A stretch of DNA of 32,691 nt, taken from positions 1-32,691 of the forward strand of contig JBJOGS010000102.1 in the NCBI GenBank assembly GCA_046048095.1, written 5' to 3'. Below are positions 25,262 to 32,691 of this stretch, in pieces. A model generated the notes under the pieces. That model saw only the letters and a list, made by a program, of their open reading frames with translations, had not been told where the DNA came from and did not search any database. The translations under genes were made by a program, and so were the position numbers. Position 1 is the first letter of the stretch, and each line of letters opens with the position of its first letter. Source of the DNA: UBA3478 sp046048095. GTDB lineage: Bacteria > Bacteroidota > Bacteroidia > Flavobacteriales > Flavobacteriaceae.

Positions 25262-25269
25262 TATTTTTG
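25262..25269 (+). promoter_or_regulatory. -7 promoter element of the fused E1 gene (TATTTTTG)
   Basis: TATTTTTG is a perfect TAnnTTTG box in the 45-bp gap, ending 23 bases before the ATG at 25293. No well-spaced TTG -33 box is seen. Confidence 0.5.
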
Positions 25270-25292
25270 CGTGGCGCATCTGAAGCGACTTT

Positions 25293-27692
25293 ATGGCAAA
25301 AAGCGAGATGACATTCCAGGAGTTTCAAGCCGAAATCCTCAACGACTACAGGATTGCCTACACCAGTCGGGTTTGTAGTTTACTTGGGCGCAAAGAAGTG
25401 CTTCTTGGAAGATCGAAGTTTGGAATTTTCGGTGACGGAAAAGAGCTTCCACAAATTGCCATGAGTAAGTTCTTTAAAAAAGGAGATTACAGAAGCGGCT
25501 ATTACAGAGACCAAACACTACTTCTCGCACAAGGATTACTAGAGCCAAAGGCCTTTTTTCATACCCTCTTTGGAACCACAGATATAGCTTTAGAACCCAT
25601 GCATGGCGGTCGTCAGATGACTGGCCATTTCTCTACACCTTTCTGGAATAACGAACAGGGTTGGCTAGATCAAACCCGTCAATACAATTCAGTTTCAGAT
25701 ATCTCTTCTACAGCCGGTCAAATGCCCAGATTACTTGGGCTTGCGCAGGCCTCTTCATTTTACCGCAAACACCACCAGCAGCTATCCGCTAGCAAGTTCT
25801 CAAATGCCGGAAATGAGATTGCCTGGGGTACGATAGGAAACGCATCGACCTCTGAGGGGCTCTTCTTTGAAGTAATGAATGCTGCCGCTGTAATGCAGGT
25901 GCCCATGATTATGAGTGTTTGGGATGATGAGTATGGCATTTCTGTTCCAGCGGAATACCATACGGTAAAGCAGAGTATTTCTAAGGCCTTAAAGGGATTT
26001 AAGCGAAATGAACGTTTTTCAGGGATCGAGATTATTGAGGTAAAAGGTTGGGACTACGCAGCACTGATAGAGGCTTACCAAAAGGCAGAGTCCTGGTGCC
26101 GAGGCTCACATCTACCTGTATTGGTGCATGTCACCGAGCTTACTCAACCCCAAGGCCACAGCACTTCTGGTTCTCATGAACGTTACAAATCCGAAGAGCG
26201 ACTCGAGTGGGAGCGCAATAATGATTGCGTCAAACAATTCAAATCCTGGATCATAAAGAAAGGCTTTGCCTCGTTAGATGAAATACACGCCCTTGAAGAA
26301 GAAATAGAAACCACAGTGGCAAAGGCAAAAAAAGAGGCATTTGACGAATTTCAGAGGACTTCAAAAGCATATAGAGAACAGCTCAATGCACTTATTTCAT
26401 CGCATCAAATCTCACTTACACCATCTCTTAAAGAAAGCTATCAAGCGCTCAAAGTCAAAAAACTCGTTTTAAAAAGAGACGTACTGTCATTTGCTCAGTC
26501 TTTAGTCATCTCGAACGCTGAACTTGCAGCTGCTGCGCGCAGTGCACTCAATCAGTTCATCACCTCCATTGAAAAAACCGAATCTCTAAATTACAGTTCA
26601 GAGTTAATAGACAACACTCCTAAATCACTCCTTCACGTAACCCCTCTTCCCGTTTCATATACGGATGATGCGCCATGGGTTGATGGACGCCAAATTCTGC
26701 AAGAGAATTTTAGGTCGCTTCTGAATGAGGATCCTCGAATTTTGATTTTTGGCGAAGACACCGGAAAAATTGGTGGGGTAAACAAAGCACTTGAAGGACT
26801 CCAAGAAACATTCGGAGAAAGTCGTGTTTTTGATACCAGTATTCGCGAGGCGAGCATTATTGGGCAAGGTATAGGATTGGCCATGCGAGGATTACGACCG
26901 ATTGCTGAAATTCAATATTTGGATTACATCTTCTATGCCCTAAACATATTGACTGATGATTTAGCTACATTAAGGTATCGTTCTGTAGGTCAACAAATTG
27001 CTCCTTTAATTATTCGAACACGAGGACACCGTCTAGAAGGGATCTGGCATTCAGGGTCACCGATGGGTGGATTAGTACATCTATTAAGGGGGATTTATAT
27101 TCTTTCTCCAAGAAATATGACGCAGGCTGCAGGAATGTACAACACACTGCTTCAAGCGAACGAGCCTGGCTTAATTATCGAGCCGTTAAACGCCTACCGC
27201 TTAAAAGAGCGCCTTCCTGAAAACTTAGGAAAGTTCACCATTACAATTGGAGAGGTTGAGATTGTAAACGAAGGTACCGACATTACTGTAATTAGCTATG
27301 GATCAACTCTTCGAATTGTACAAGAGGTAATGCCTCTTTTAGCTGCAAAAGGTATTTCTATTGAATTGATCGATGCCCAAACTTTATGGCCATTCGACCA
27401 AAGCCACCAATCAGTGAAGAGTATCAAAAAGACAAATCGCCTAGCAGTAATTGACGAGGATGTACCTGGCGGATACTCGGCCTATATTTTACAACAGGTA
27501 CTTGAAAAACAAGACGGATACCGTTACCTCGACAGCAAACCCGTCACTTTGTGTTCTAAAGAACATCGTCCGGCATACGGCTCGGATGGCGATTATTTCT
27601 CAAAGCCAAATGCAGACACTATTTTCAGAAGTCTCTATCGCATGATGCACGAGGCAAATCCCAAACGATTTCCTCAACTTTTCATGGAATAA
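25293..27692 (+). CDS. fused E1-alpha/E1-beta 2-oxoacid dehydrogenase
   Basis: A 799-residue thiamine-diphosphate enzyme joining the E1-alpha (about 1-330) and E1-beta (about 455-790) chains of a 2-oxoacid dehydrogenase, linked by a helical charged stretch. E1-alpha shows YRDQ near 70, IGNASTSEG at 181-189, WDDEYGIS at 210-217 and the loop GHSTSGSHERY. E1-beta shows FGEDTGKIGGVNKALEGL, the REASIIGQGIGLAMRGLRP segment and IEPLNAYR. These features suit the branched-chain/pyruvate E1 class; the fused form is familiar from Bacteroidota and is probably the branched-chain enzyme. The usual metal-binding pair (acidic in GDG, Asn in NN) appears as N183 and D211, a swap worth testing. E2 and E3 genes are not nearby. 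Confidence 0.88.
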   Translation: MAKSEMTFQEFQAEILNDYRIAYTSRVCSLLGRKEVLLGRSKFGIFGDGKELPQIAMSKFFKKGDYRSGYYRDQTLLLAQGLLEPKAFFHTLFGTTDIALEPMHGGRQMTGHFSTPFWNNEQGWLDQTRQYNSVSDISSTAGQMPRLLGLAQASSFYRKHHQQLSASKFSNAGNEIAWGTIGNASTSEGLFFEVMNAAAVMQVPMIMSVWDDEYGISVPAEYHTVKQSISKALKGFKRNERFSGIEIIEVKGWDYAALIEAYQKAESWCRGSHLPVLVHVTELTQPQGHSTSGSHERYKSEERLEWERNNDCVKQFKSWIIKKGFASLDEIHALEEEIETTVAKAKKEAFDEFQRTSKAYREQLNALISSHQISLTPSLKESYQALKVKKLVLKRDVLSFAQSLVISNAELAAAARSALNQFITSIEKTESLNYSSELIDNTPKSLLHVTPLPVSYTDDAPWVDGRQILQENFRSLLNEDPRILIFGEDTGKIGGVNKALEGLQETFGESRVFDTSIREASIIGQGIGLAMRGLRPIAEIQYLDYIFYALNILTDDLATLRYRSVGQQIAPLIIRTRGHRLEGIWHSGSPMGGLVHLLRGIYILSPRNMTQAAGMYNTLLQANEPGLIIEPLNAYRLKERLPENLGKFTITIGEVEIVNEGTDITVISYGSTLRIVQEVMPLLAAKGISIELIDAQTLWPFDQSHQSVKSIKKTNRLAVIDEDVPGGYSAYILQQVLEKQDGYRYLDSKPVTLCSKEHRPAYGSDGDYFSKPNADTIFRSLYRMMHEANPKRFPQLFME

Positions 27693-28683
27693 GCGCGAGG
27701 GTGAGTGCCTGATACAATCCGGCAGTCATCGAAGAAGAACCCACATACCCCACTCCTTTCGACTGTAAATCGATGGATTTTAAATCGGCCAGCAGGCGCG
27801 TCAGCCTTTTCATCGAATACACCTTAGCGGCATTTTCGTAGTCTTTCATAAAATAAGGCGATACTCCTAAAACCTTGGCGGCTTCTGACTTATTCTTTAA
27901 AGCGTGATACTTAAACACCTTATTGAAGTATGAAAACAACACGGGCAAGGTCATCTGCACAGGATGTTCTTTAGAGTTATCTGAAAAATAAGCCAATATG
28001 TTCGCTGCCTGGTCTATCCTTCCTTGGCTTAATGCTTTCTGAAGTTCAAAAACATTAAAGGTGCGATGCACTCCGACGTAACGTTCGATATGTTCTATCT
28101 GTATCTGTTCTGCCTTACTCTCAGCAAGTATCATCTTTTGCAGCTCGCTTTTTATCCGTTTAGGATCATTTCCTACAGTAGCCAAGAAAAGCTGTTTCGC
28201 ACTCGGTTCGAATCGCACATTCACTGACTTCAATTCTTGATCAAACCACCTCGGAACCTCATTTTCATAGAGCTTGTTACAAGCGATAAGTCCCTCTTGT
28301 TTTTCAATCTCTTTAACTGCCTTTTTTCTTCGATCAATACTCGACTGATGAATTAAGAATACCAAAACGCATTGCGGATTCGGTTGTGATACATAAGATT
28401 CTAACTCATTCATCTGCCGCATTAATCCTTGAGCTTGTCGAACAACCACTAACGTTCTCTCATACATCATTGGAAGCTGACGCGCACGTTCAATAACAGC
28501 AGTCATATTGAAATCTGCGCCATAGAGCACGGTTTGATTGAAGTCTCTAAATTCTTCAGGGACCACAGCATGCTCAAACCAATGACCTACTTCTTCGATA
28601 AAGTACGACTCGTCCCCATATACCAAATAACAAGGCGCTAATTTTTCATCGGCTAAATGAGATTGTAAACGCTCGATTCGCAT
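27682..28683 (-). CDS. holA: DNA polymerase III subunit delta
   Basis: A 333-residue clamp-loader subunit. The N-terminal domain starts LAPCYLVYGDESYFIEE, the typical opening of the delta P-loop-like fold without a working Walker A. The next part includes LVVVRQAQ and a VLVFLIH strand; EVPRWFDQEL, then GNDPKRIKSELQKMIL (about 170-185) is the conserved AAA+ lid signature. The collar domain follows with FNVFELQKALSQGR and a C-terminal LKSIDLQSKG. Delta opens the beta clamp during loading on DNA. The last 11 bp overlap the convergent fused E1 gene, and the start is divergent from the nuclease-fold gene across 27 bp. Confidence 0.9.
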   Translation of the reverse strand: MRIERLQSHLADEKLAPCYLVYGDESYFIEEVGHWFEHAVVPEEFRDFNQTVLYGADFNMTAVIERARQLPMMYERTLVVVRQAQGLMRQMNELESYVSQPNPQCVLVFLIHQSSIDRRKKAVKEIEKQEGLIACNKLYENEVPRWFDQELKSVNVRFEPSAKQLFLATVGNDPKRIKSELQKMILAESKAEQIQIEHIERYVGVHRTFNVFELQKALSQGRIDQAANILAYFSDNSKEHPVQMTLPVLFSYFNKVFKYHALKNKSEAAKVLGVSPYFMKDYENAAKVYSMKRLTRLLADLKSIDLQSKGVGYVGSSSMTAGLYQALTLALIP

Positions 28684-28710
28684 AGGAATTTGGTAATATT
28701 GCAGCTAGGT

Positions 28711-29169
28711 ATGGAGCACATTGTATTGAATTTACCCCCAGCTCAATTTAAGGTTAAAAATACCGAAAACGGACGGCTAATTTGGGATGTGATTCGAAAA
28801 AAATACCTCGTATTAACCCCAGAAGAATGGGTGCGGCAACACATGGTGCATTTTTTAGCCAACCACCTGAATGTGCCTTTAAATCAAATACTCGTTGAAC
28901 GCGGCGTTCAGACAGCCCAACTTCGCTCTAGATTTGATATCGCGATCGTTACTTCTAAGGGAGCGTATATGGCAGTGGTTGAATGTAAGGCAAGTACGGT
29001 AACGCTCAATCAAGATACTGTTCAACAGTTGATGCGTTATGCAGATGAGCTTCATCCCCGATGGCTCATTGTAACCAACGGATTGAAACACCTTATTTTT
29101 ACTTGGGATTCGACACAATCCTCTTATGTACAACAATCCTATTTTCCTGAAAATCTGACAGATCGATGA
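28711..29169 (+). CDS. small PD-(D/E)XK nuclease-fold protein (HsdR N-terminal-like)
   Basis: A 152-residue single-domain protein. The restriction-endonuclease core is readable: D76 in RFDIAIV, E91-C-K93 in VVECKAS, then Q105-Q-L-M-R-Y110, with a PEEWVRQH helix at 37-44 in front. It resembles the N-terminal nuclease domain of type I restriction HsdR subunits but has no helicase part, and no HsdM/HsdS gene is present, so it is not a type I system. I chose the ATG at 28711; a TTG at 28690 in frame is less likely because a -7-like box (TAATATTG) covers 28694-28701. Its stop overlaps the glycosyltransferase start (ATGA). Role unknown; the holA neighbour suggests DNA work. Confidence 0.8.
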   Translation: MEHIVLNLPPAQFKVKNTENGRLIWDVIRKKYLVLTPEEWVRQHMVHFLANHLNVPLNQILVERGVQTAQLRSRFDIAIVTSKGAYMAVVECKASTVTLNQDTVQQLMRYADELHPRWLIVTNGLKHLIFTWDSTQSSYVQQSYFPENLTDR

Positions 29170-30161
29170 AGGCGTTCGCTGTAGTAATTTTAAACTTTAA
29201 CGGTCGATCACTGCTTGAGCGCTTTCTGCCAGCGGTTATCGAGCATTCACGAGATGCCCAAATCTACGTCATTGACAATTGCTCTAAAGATGATTCTCTG
29301 TACTGGTTAAAGCAACATTATTCTGAGCAAATTGAAACGATCGAACTCGATCAGAACTATGGATTTGCCGACGGATATAACCGAGGACTGCAACAGGTCA
29401 AAGAGGCGTTTTGGTGTCTTCTAAATTCAGATGTCCGTGTAAGCAAAAATTACTACCAACGTCCTTTAGAGCTTTTGAGAACCTTTTCTAAAATAGCCGC
29501 TGTACAACCCAAAATTCTCAGTGAACGGGCTCCTGATTACTTCGAATATGCCGGTGCAGGGGGCGGATATATAGACGGTCTTGGTTACCCATTTTGTCGT
29601 GGCAGACTCTTTCAGTCTATCGAAAAAGATCTCGGCCAGTACAATGATGAAAGACAAGTTTTCTGGGCTACAGGAGCTTGTATGTTCATCAAAAAAGAAG
29701 TATTCGATGCCATTGGAGGTTTTGATGCTTCTTACTTCGCTCATCAAGAAGAGATTGATCTTTGTTGGAGAGCGCATCACAAGGGGTATCAGGTATGGTA
29801 TACTTCACAAAGCACGGTGTATCACCTAGGCGGCTCTACCCTTAGTAACACCAACCCGTTCAAGACCTATCTCAATTTCAGAAACTCTCTATACTCGTTA
29901 TTCAAAAACCTAACCTCTAGAGAGTTACTAATGATACTAATCATTCGATTATTACTTGACGGAGTGGCTGGGTTACTTTTTTTGCTGCAAGCCCGACCTC
30001 TTCACACTTTAGCGATTCTGAAAGCACATTTCAAGTTCTACAGTCAGTTGAGAACGCTTGTTGAAAAGAGAAGAAAGCATCAACCACTTAAAGTCAATCG
30101 AAAACCCTTTTCGATAGTGCTACATTATTTTGTCTTGGGACGAAAAAAGATTTCAATTTAG
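29166..30161 (+). CDS. family 2 glycosyltransferase
   Basis: A 331-residue GT-A fold enzyme. VVILNFNGR opens the nucleotide-sugar domain, with DNCSKDDS at 37-44 and the DxD-like NSDV at 87-90. Next comes the acceptor region WATGACMFIKKEVFDAIGGFD and the catalytic EEIDLCWR. One or two membrane-associated helices lie near 254-280 and the tail is strongly basic. This rhamnosyltransferase-like pattern is common in enzymes that extend lipopolysaccharide, capsule or other surface glycans at the inner face of the membrane. Sugar donor and acceptor cannot be told. Coupled to the nuclease-fold gene by ATGA. Confidence 0.9.
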   Translation: MKAFAVVILNFNGRSLLERFLPAVIEHSRDAQIYVIDNCSKDDSLYWLKQHYSEQIETIELDQNYGFADGYNRGLQQVKEAFWCLLNSDVRVSKNYYQRPLELLRTFSKIAAVQPKILSERAPDYFEYAGAGGGYIDGLGYPFCRGRLFQSIEKDLGQYNDERQVFWATGACMFIKKEVFDAIGGFDASYFAHQEEIDLCWRAHHKGYQVWYTSQSTVYHLGGSTLSNTNPFKTYLNFRNSLYSLFKNLTSRELLMILIIRLLLDGVAGLLFLLQARPLHTLAILKAHFKFYSQLRTLVEKRRKHQPLKVNRKPFSIVLHYFVLGRKKISI

Positions 30162-30225
30162 GTCGACTACCTTTCTCAGTTTGGCAAAGTATTTGCTACT
30201 TTTAGGTTCGAAAAACCATTTAATT

Positions 30226-31089
30226 ATGAAATTACATCTCTTACCTGTTGCGCTTATCGCACTAACTTTAGGATCATGTGTATCCTCAAAAAAGTTTAAT
30301 ACGGTAAACAAAGACCTTGAAAGCACTAAAGCCGAATTGGCTTCTACAAAACGAACCATGAATGATTACGCTTCTGAAATTGGCAAATATGAAGCGCAGG
30401 TTAAAGCGTTATCTGATCAAAACAACTTCCTAAGATCAAATAACCAAGACTTGATCAATAACATGGATAATTTCACTACGCTTACTTCTAAAGGCGCAGA
30501 AAACCTTGAAAAAACTCTTGAGAGTCTAAAAGAGAAAGAATTGACCATCAATAAACTTCAGAACGCGATTACTCGAAGAGATTCAGTGAATTTAGCGCTG
30601 GTTGCAAGCTTAAAAGGCGCCCTTGGAAACTTAAACGACCAAGACATTGAAGTCAATGTAGAAAAAGGTGTCGTTTTTGTCTCAATCGCGGATAAACTTT
30701 TATTCAGAAGTGGAAGTTATAGCGTTTCAGATGAGGCAAAACGCGTTTTGGGTAAGGTAGCCACTGTAGTGAATGCAAAACCTGATTTTGAATTCATGGT
30801 TGAAGGTCATACAGATAATGTGCCTTACAAAACAAACGCTGAGATCAAAGACAACTGGGATCTTTCAGTGAAGCGTGCCACTGCGATTGTGCGTATTCTT
30901 CAAAACGAATTTAAGGTTGATCCTAAGCGCATGACTGCTGCGGGTAGAAGCTACTACGTACCGCTAGTAGAGAATAACTCTGCAGCCAATAGAGCACGTA
31001 ACAGAAGAACACGCATCGTTGTGTTACCTAAACTTGATCAGTTCTATTCAATGATCGAGAACGGAATGAAAGACCCAGCGATTCAGTAA
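30226..31089 (+). CDS. OmpA-family peptidoglycan-binding lipoprotein
   Basis: A 287-residue lipoprotein. A short signal ends in the lipobox LGSC (C18). Residues about 25-130 form a long Lys/Glu/Asn-rich coiled coil, and residues about 160-270 form an OmpA C-terminal domain: FRSGSYSVS, VEGHTDNVPY, NWDLSVKRA and NRARNRRTRIVV, the Asp and Arg of which bind diaminopimelate in peptidoglycan. It should tether the outer membrane to the cell wall. The longer reading frame from 30130 overlaps the glycosyltransferase end and precedes a normal lipoprotein signal, so I start at the ATG at 30226. A near-match -7 box (TACTTTTA, 30197-30204) lies upstream and a terminator follows. Confidence 0.93.
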   Translation: MKLHLLPVALIALTLGSCVSSKKFNTVNKDLESTKAELASTKRTMNDYASEIGKYEAQVKALSDQNNFLRSNNQDLINNMDNFTTLTSKGAENLEKTLESLKEKELTINKLQNAITRRDSVNLALVASLKGALGNLNDQDIEVNVEKGVVFVSIADKLLFRSGSYSVSDEAKRVLGKVATVVNAKPDFEFMVEGHTDNVPYKTNAEIKDNWDLSVKRATAIVRILQNEFKVDPKRMTAAGRSYYVPLVENNSAANRARNRRTRIVVLPKLDQFYSMIENGMKDPAIQ

Positions 31090-31110
31090 GACTCACTAGG
31101 TGATAAGACG

Positions 31111-31141
31111 AAAAAGCCCTCCTAATATGAGGGCTTTTTTT
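31111..31141. terminator. bidirectional intrinsic terminator between ompA-like gene and uvrD/pcrA
   Basis: An 11-bp stem (AAAAAGCCCTC pairing with GAGGGCTTTTT) around a 7-base loop, followed by a T run on the plus strand and preceded by an A run that serves the minus strand. It ends transcription of the OmpA-like gene and, in the other orientation, of the helicase gene, whose stop codon at 31140-31142 touches the T run. It is the only clear hairpin terminator in the window. Confidence 0.85.
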
Positions 31142-32691
31142 ATTTCAGCAGACTAAGCTTAGCAAAGCGCAAGAGTAATGTTTTTAGACCTCCTGTTTCA
31201 AATTCAATTTCAGCCTTTTTTTCTGCACCCAGTCCTGTAATGGATTTCACTACCCCCGTTCCAAAACGTTCATGACTCACTCTTACTCCTGCTTGCAGGT
31301 CTTGATATAGCAGTGCATTTTCAACTGAATGATTGACCTGCGAAGGTTTGATTCTTCGCAATTTCCGCAATTGTTCTTCAGTAGGTTTCTTTCGGCCTTC
31401 CATGGGCGTCCCTTGAGGCTTCACCTGTCTCAACTTAGAATGGTCTACTTCGCCAAATAATGACGGATCAACGAATCTCTTAAAAGAACTTGAGGCATCA
31501 ATGACCTGATTGTCAAGATATTGAGGGTCAATTTCACTGATAAAACGGCTAGGCTCAGCGTCGATCAACTTTCCCCATCGGTAACGATTTATCGTATAAG
31601 TGAGGTAAGCTTGCTTTTCTGCGCGAGTTAAGGCCACATAAAACAACCTGCGCTCTTCTTCGAGCTCTGAGCGCGTATTCATACTCATAGCCGACGGAAA
31701 CAGATCCTCTTCCATTCCGACTACAAAGACGTGTTTGAACTCTAATCCCTTTGCCAAATGAATCGTCATAAGCGCGACTCGATCATCCGAATCTTTTGCA
31801 TTATCTAAATCTGTAGCTAAGGCCACGTCTTCTAAATATTCATGAAGCGATCCGGTCGCACCATCTACCTCTTTTTGGCCCAAAACAAAATCTTGAATTC
31901 CATTGAGTAGTTCTTCAAGGTTCTCTAAACGCGCTACTCCCTCAGGGGTACCGTCTTTCTTAAACTCTTGAATCAATCCGGTTTTACGCGCAATGTGCTC
32001 AGCGGTTTCAAACGCATTCTGTGCATTGTTTACTAATTGAAAGCTGCGAATCATTACGCAGAATTGTAACAATTTATTGCGTATTGAACCACTAATAGAT
32101 GCAGCAGAAAGGGCCTGTTGGTCTTCACTAAATTCAAAAACACTTAATCCACTCTGACTAGCAGCTACCGAAAGCTTTTCTAGGGTAGACTGTCCGATAC
32201 CTCGAGCCGGAAAGTTCACCACACGCATAAAGGCCTCTTCATCTTTTGGATTGACAACCAATCGCAAATAGGCTAATAAATCTTTGATTTCTTTACGCTG
32301 ATAGAAAGACAATCCCCCATAAATGCGATACGGTATATCCCTTTTACGCAAGGCATCTTCAATCGCCCTGGACTGCGAATTGGTGCGATAGAGCACGGCG
32401 AAATCGTGATGGTGCAATTGATTATTCATTTTCGCCTCGAACAAGGTGCTCGCAACATAGCGGCCTTCATCGGCATCTGTCGGGCTTCGATGAACGATGA
32501 TCGGATGGCCTCGATCGTTATGCGTCCATACCTTTTTGTCCAATTGCTCTCTGTTGTTAGCGATCACAGAATTTGCCGCATTGACAATGGTAGCCGTTGA
32601 TCGGTAGTTTTGCTCTAAACGGTATACCGCTACCCCATCATAATCACGCTGAAAATTGAGCATGTTATCTATATTCGCCCCTCTAAACGAG
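31140..32691 (-). CDS. UvrD/PcrA-type superfamily 1 DNA helicase (5' truncated)
   Basis: The frame stays open to the window edge, so this is the C-terminal 516 residues of a 3'-5' helicase; the N-terminal Walker motifs lie outside. Reading begins with SFRGANIDN (motif III region), then RLEQNYRST (motif IV), MTIHLAKGLEFKHVFVVG (motif V) and EEERRLFYVALTRAEK (motif VI). The end holds a basic linker and the PcrA-type C-terminal segment VRVSHERFGTGVVKSI...GLKTLLLRFA, which contacts RNA polymerase in PcrA/UvrD. Roles are nucleotide excision repair and removal of stalled complexes. UvrD versus PcrA naming cannot be settled from this part. Confidence 0.93.
   Translation of the reverse strand, partial: SFRGANIDNMLNFQRDYDGVAVYRLEQNYRSTATIVNAANSVIANNREQLDKKVWTHNDRGHPIIVHRSPTDADEGRYVASTLFEAKMNNQLHHHDFAVLYRTNSQSRAIEDALRKRDIPYRIYGGLSFYQRKEIKDLLAYLRLVVNPKDEEAFMRVVNFPARGIGQSTLEKLSVAASQSGLSVFEFSEDQQALSAASISGSIRNKLLQFCVMIRSFQLVNNAQNAFETAEHIARKTGLIQEFKKDGTPEGVARLENLEELLNGIQDFVLGQKEVDGATGSLHEYLEDVALATDLDNAKDSDDRVALMTIHLAKGLEFKHVFVVGMEEDLFPSAMSMNTRSELEEERRLFYVALTRAEKQAYLTYTINRYRWGKLIDAEPSRFISEIDPQYLDNQVIDASSSFKRFVDPSLFGEVDHSKLRQVKPQGTPMEGRKKPTEEQLRKLRRIKPSQVNHSVENALLYQDLQAGVRVSHERFGTGVVKSITGLGAEKKAEIEFETGGLKTLLLRFAKLSLLK

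Noticed and set aside
28711..29169. Type I restriction system
   Set aside because: Only an HsdR N-terminal-like domain is present; there is no helicase part, methylase or specificity subunit, and the surroundings are housekeeping genes.
30130..30225. 32-residue N-terminal extension of the OmpA-like lipoprotein
   Set aside because: It precedes a complete lipoprotein signal with lipobox, and part of it lies in the glycosyltransferase gene in another frame.
1..32691. CRISPR arrays, tRNA genes, insertion sequences, prophage or integrated element boundaries
   Set aside because: I saw no spaced direct repeats, cloverleaf-like stretches, transposase or integrase motifs, and base composition looks even throughout.

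Overview
The window looks like a piece of a compact Bacteroidota chromosome, most likely from the order Flavobacteriales. Four things point there. Perfect or near-perfect TAnnTTTG promoter elements (the Bacteroidota -7 box) precede several genes, and Shine-Dalgarno sites are not evident. MutS2 lacks the Smr domain. E1-alpha and E1-beta are fused in a 2-oxoacid dehydrogenase. The glutathione-synthetase-like / N-formylglutamate-amidohydrolase-like / QEGLA (DUF1704) gene trio is also familiar from this phylum. This placement is inferred from gene content; no rRNA is present. I see no tRNA, rRNA, CRISPR array, insertion sequence or prophage. By my boundaries only about 600 bp is non-coding, and no gene-free stretch exceeds about 105 bp.

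Layout. Bases 1-837: the 3' part of a 2-oxoglutarate/Fe(II) oxygenase, then an eIF1/SUI1-like factor. 796-3692: ung and mutS2, divergent around a short promoter region. 3705-4052: a DCC-family (DUF393) thiol protein behind mutS2. 4028-9439 (minus strand): a tight five-gene run, aroC, acidic-amino-acid symporter, ATP-grasp ligase, N-formylglutamate-amidohydrolase-like hydrolase, QEGLA-family metallopeptidase. 9545-10462: an LpxH-like phosphoesterase. 10459-13995 (minus): a rhomboid protease followed by a large FAD/Fe-S D-2-hydroxyacid dehydrogenase. 14046-14936: an LpxL-like acyltransferase. 14933-16321 (minus): glmM. 16390-18075: a lipoprotein gamma-glutamyltransferase. 18080-18850 (minus): a LexA-like S24 repressor, divergent from uvrA with a perfect 15-bp palindrome between them. 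18935-25247: uvrA, a LOG-family protein and an outer-membrane protein with a degenerate metallopeptidase-like segment, joined by overlapping stop/start codons. 25293-27692: fused E1. 27682-28683 (minus): holA. 28711-30161: a small nuclease-fold protein and a family 2 glycosyltransferase. 30226-31089: an OmpA-like lipoprotein, followed by a terminator. 31140-32691 (minus): the C-terminal part of a UvrD/PcrA helicase.

How the genes fit together. Several genes serve the envelope (lpxH-like, lpxL-like, glmM, glycosyltransferase, ompA) and several serve DNA repair or replication (ung, mutS2, uvrA, uvrD, holA, S24 repressor). The least understood part is the ATP-grasp / amidohydrolase / QEGLA trio, which looks like a build-and-trim pathway for a small peptide or gamma-glutamyl compound. 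It is co-transcribed by spacing with a transporter that carries the signature residues for glutamate/aspartate. The best regulatory lead is the palindrome overlapping the -33 region of the uvrA promoter, beside the self-cleaving-type repressor.
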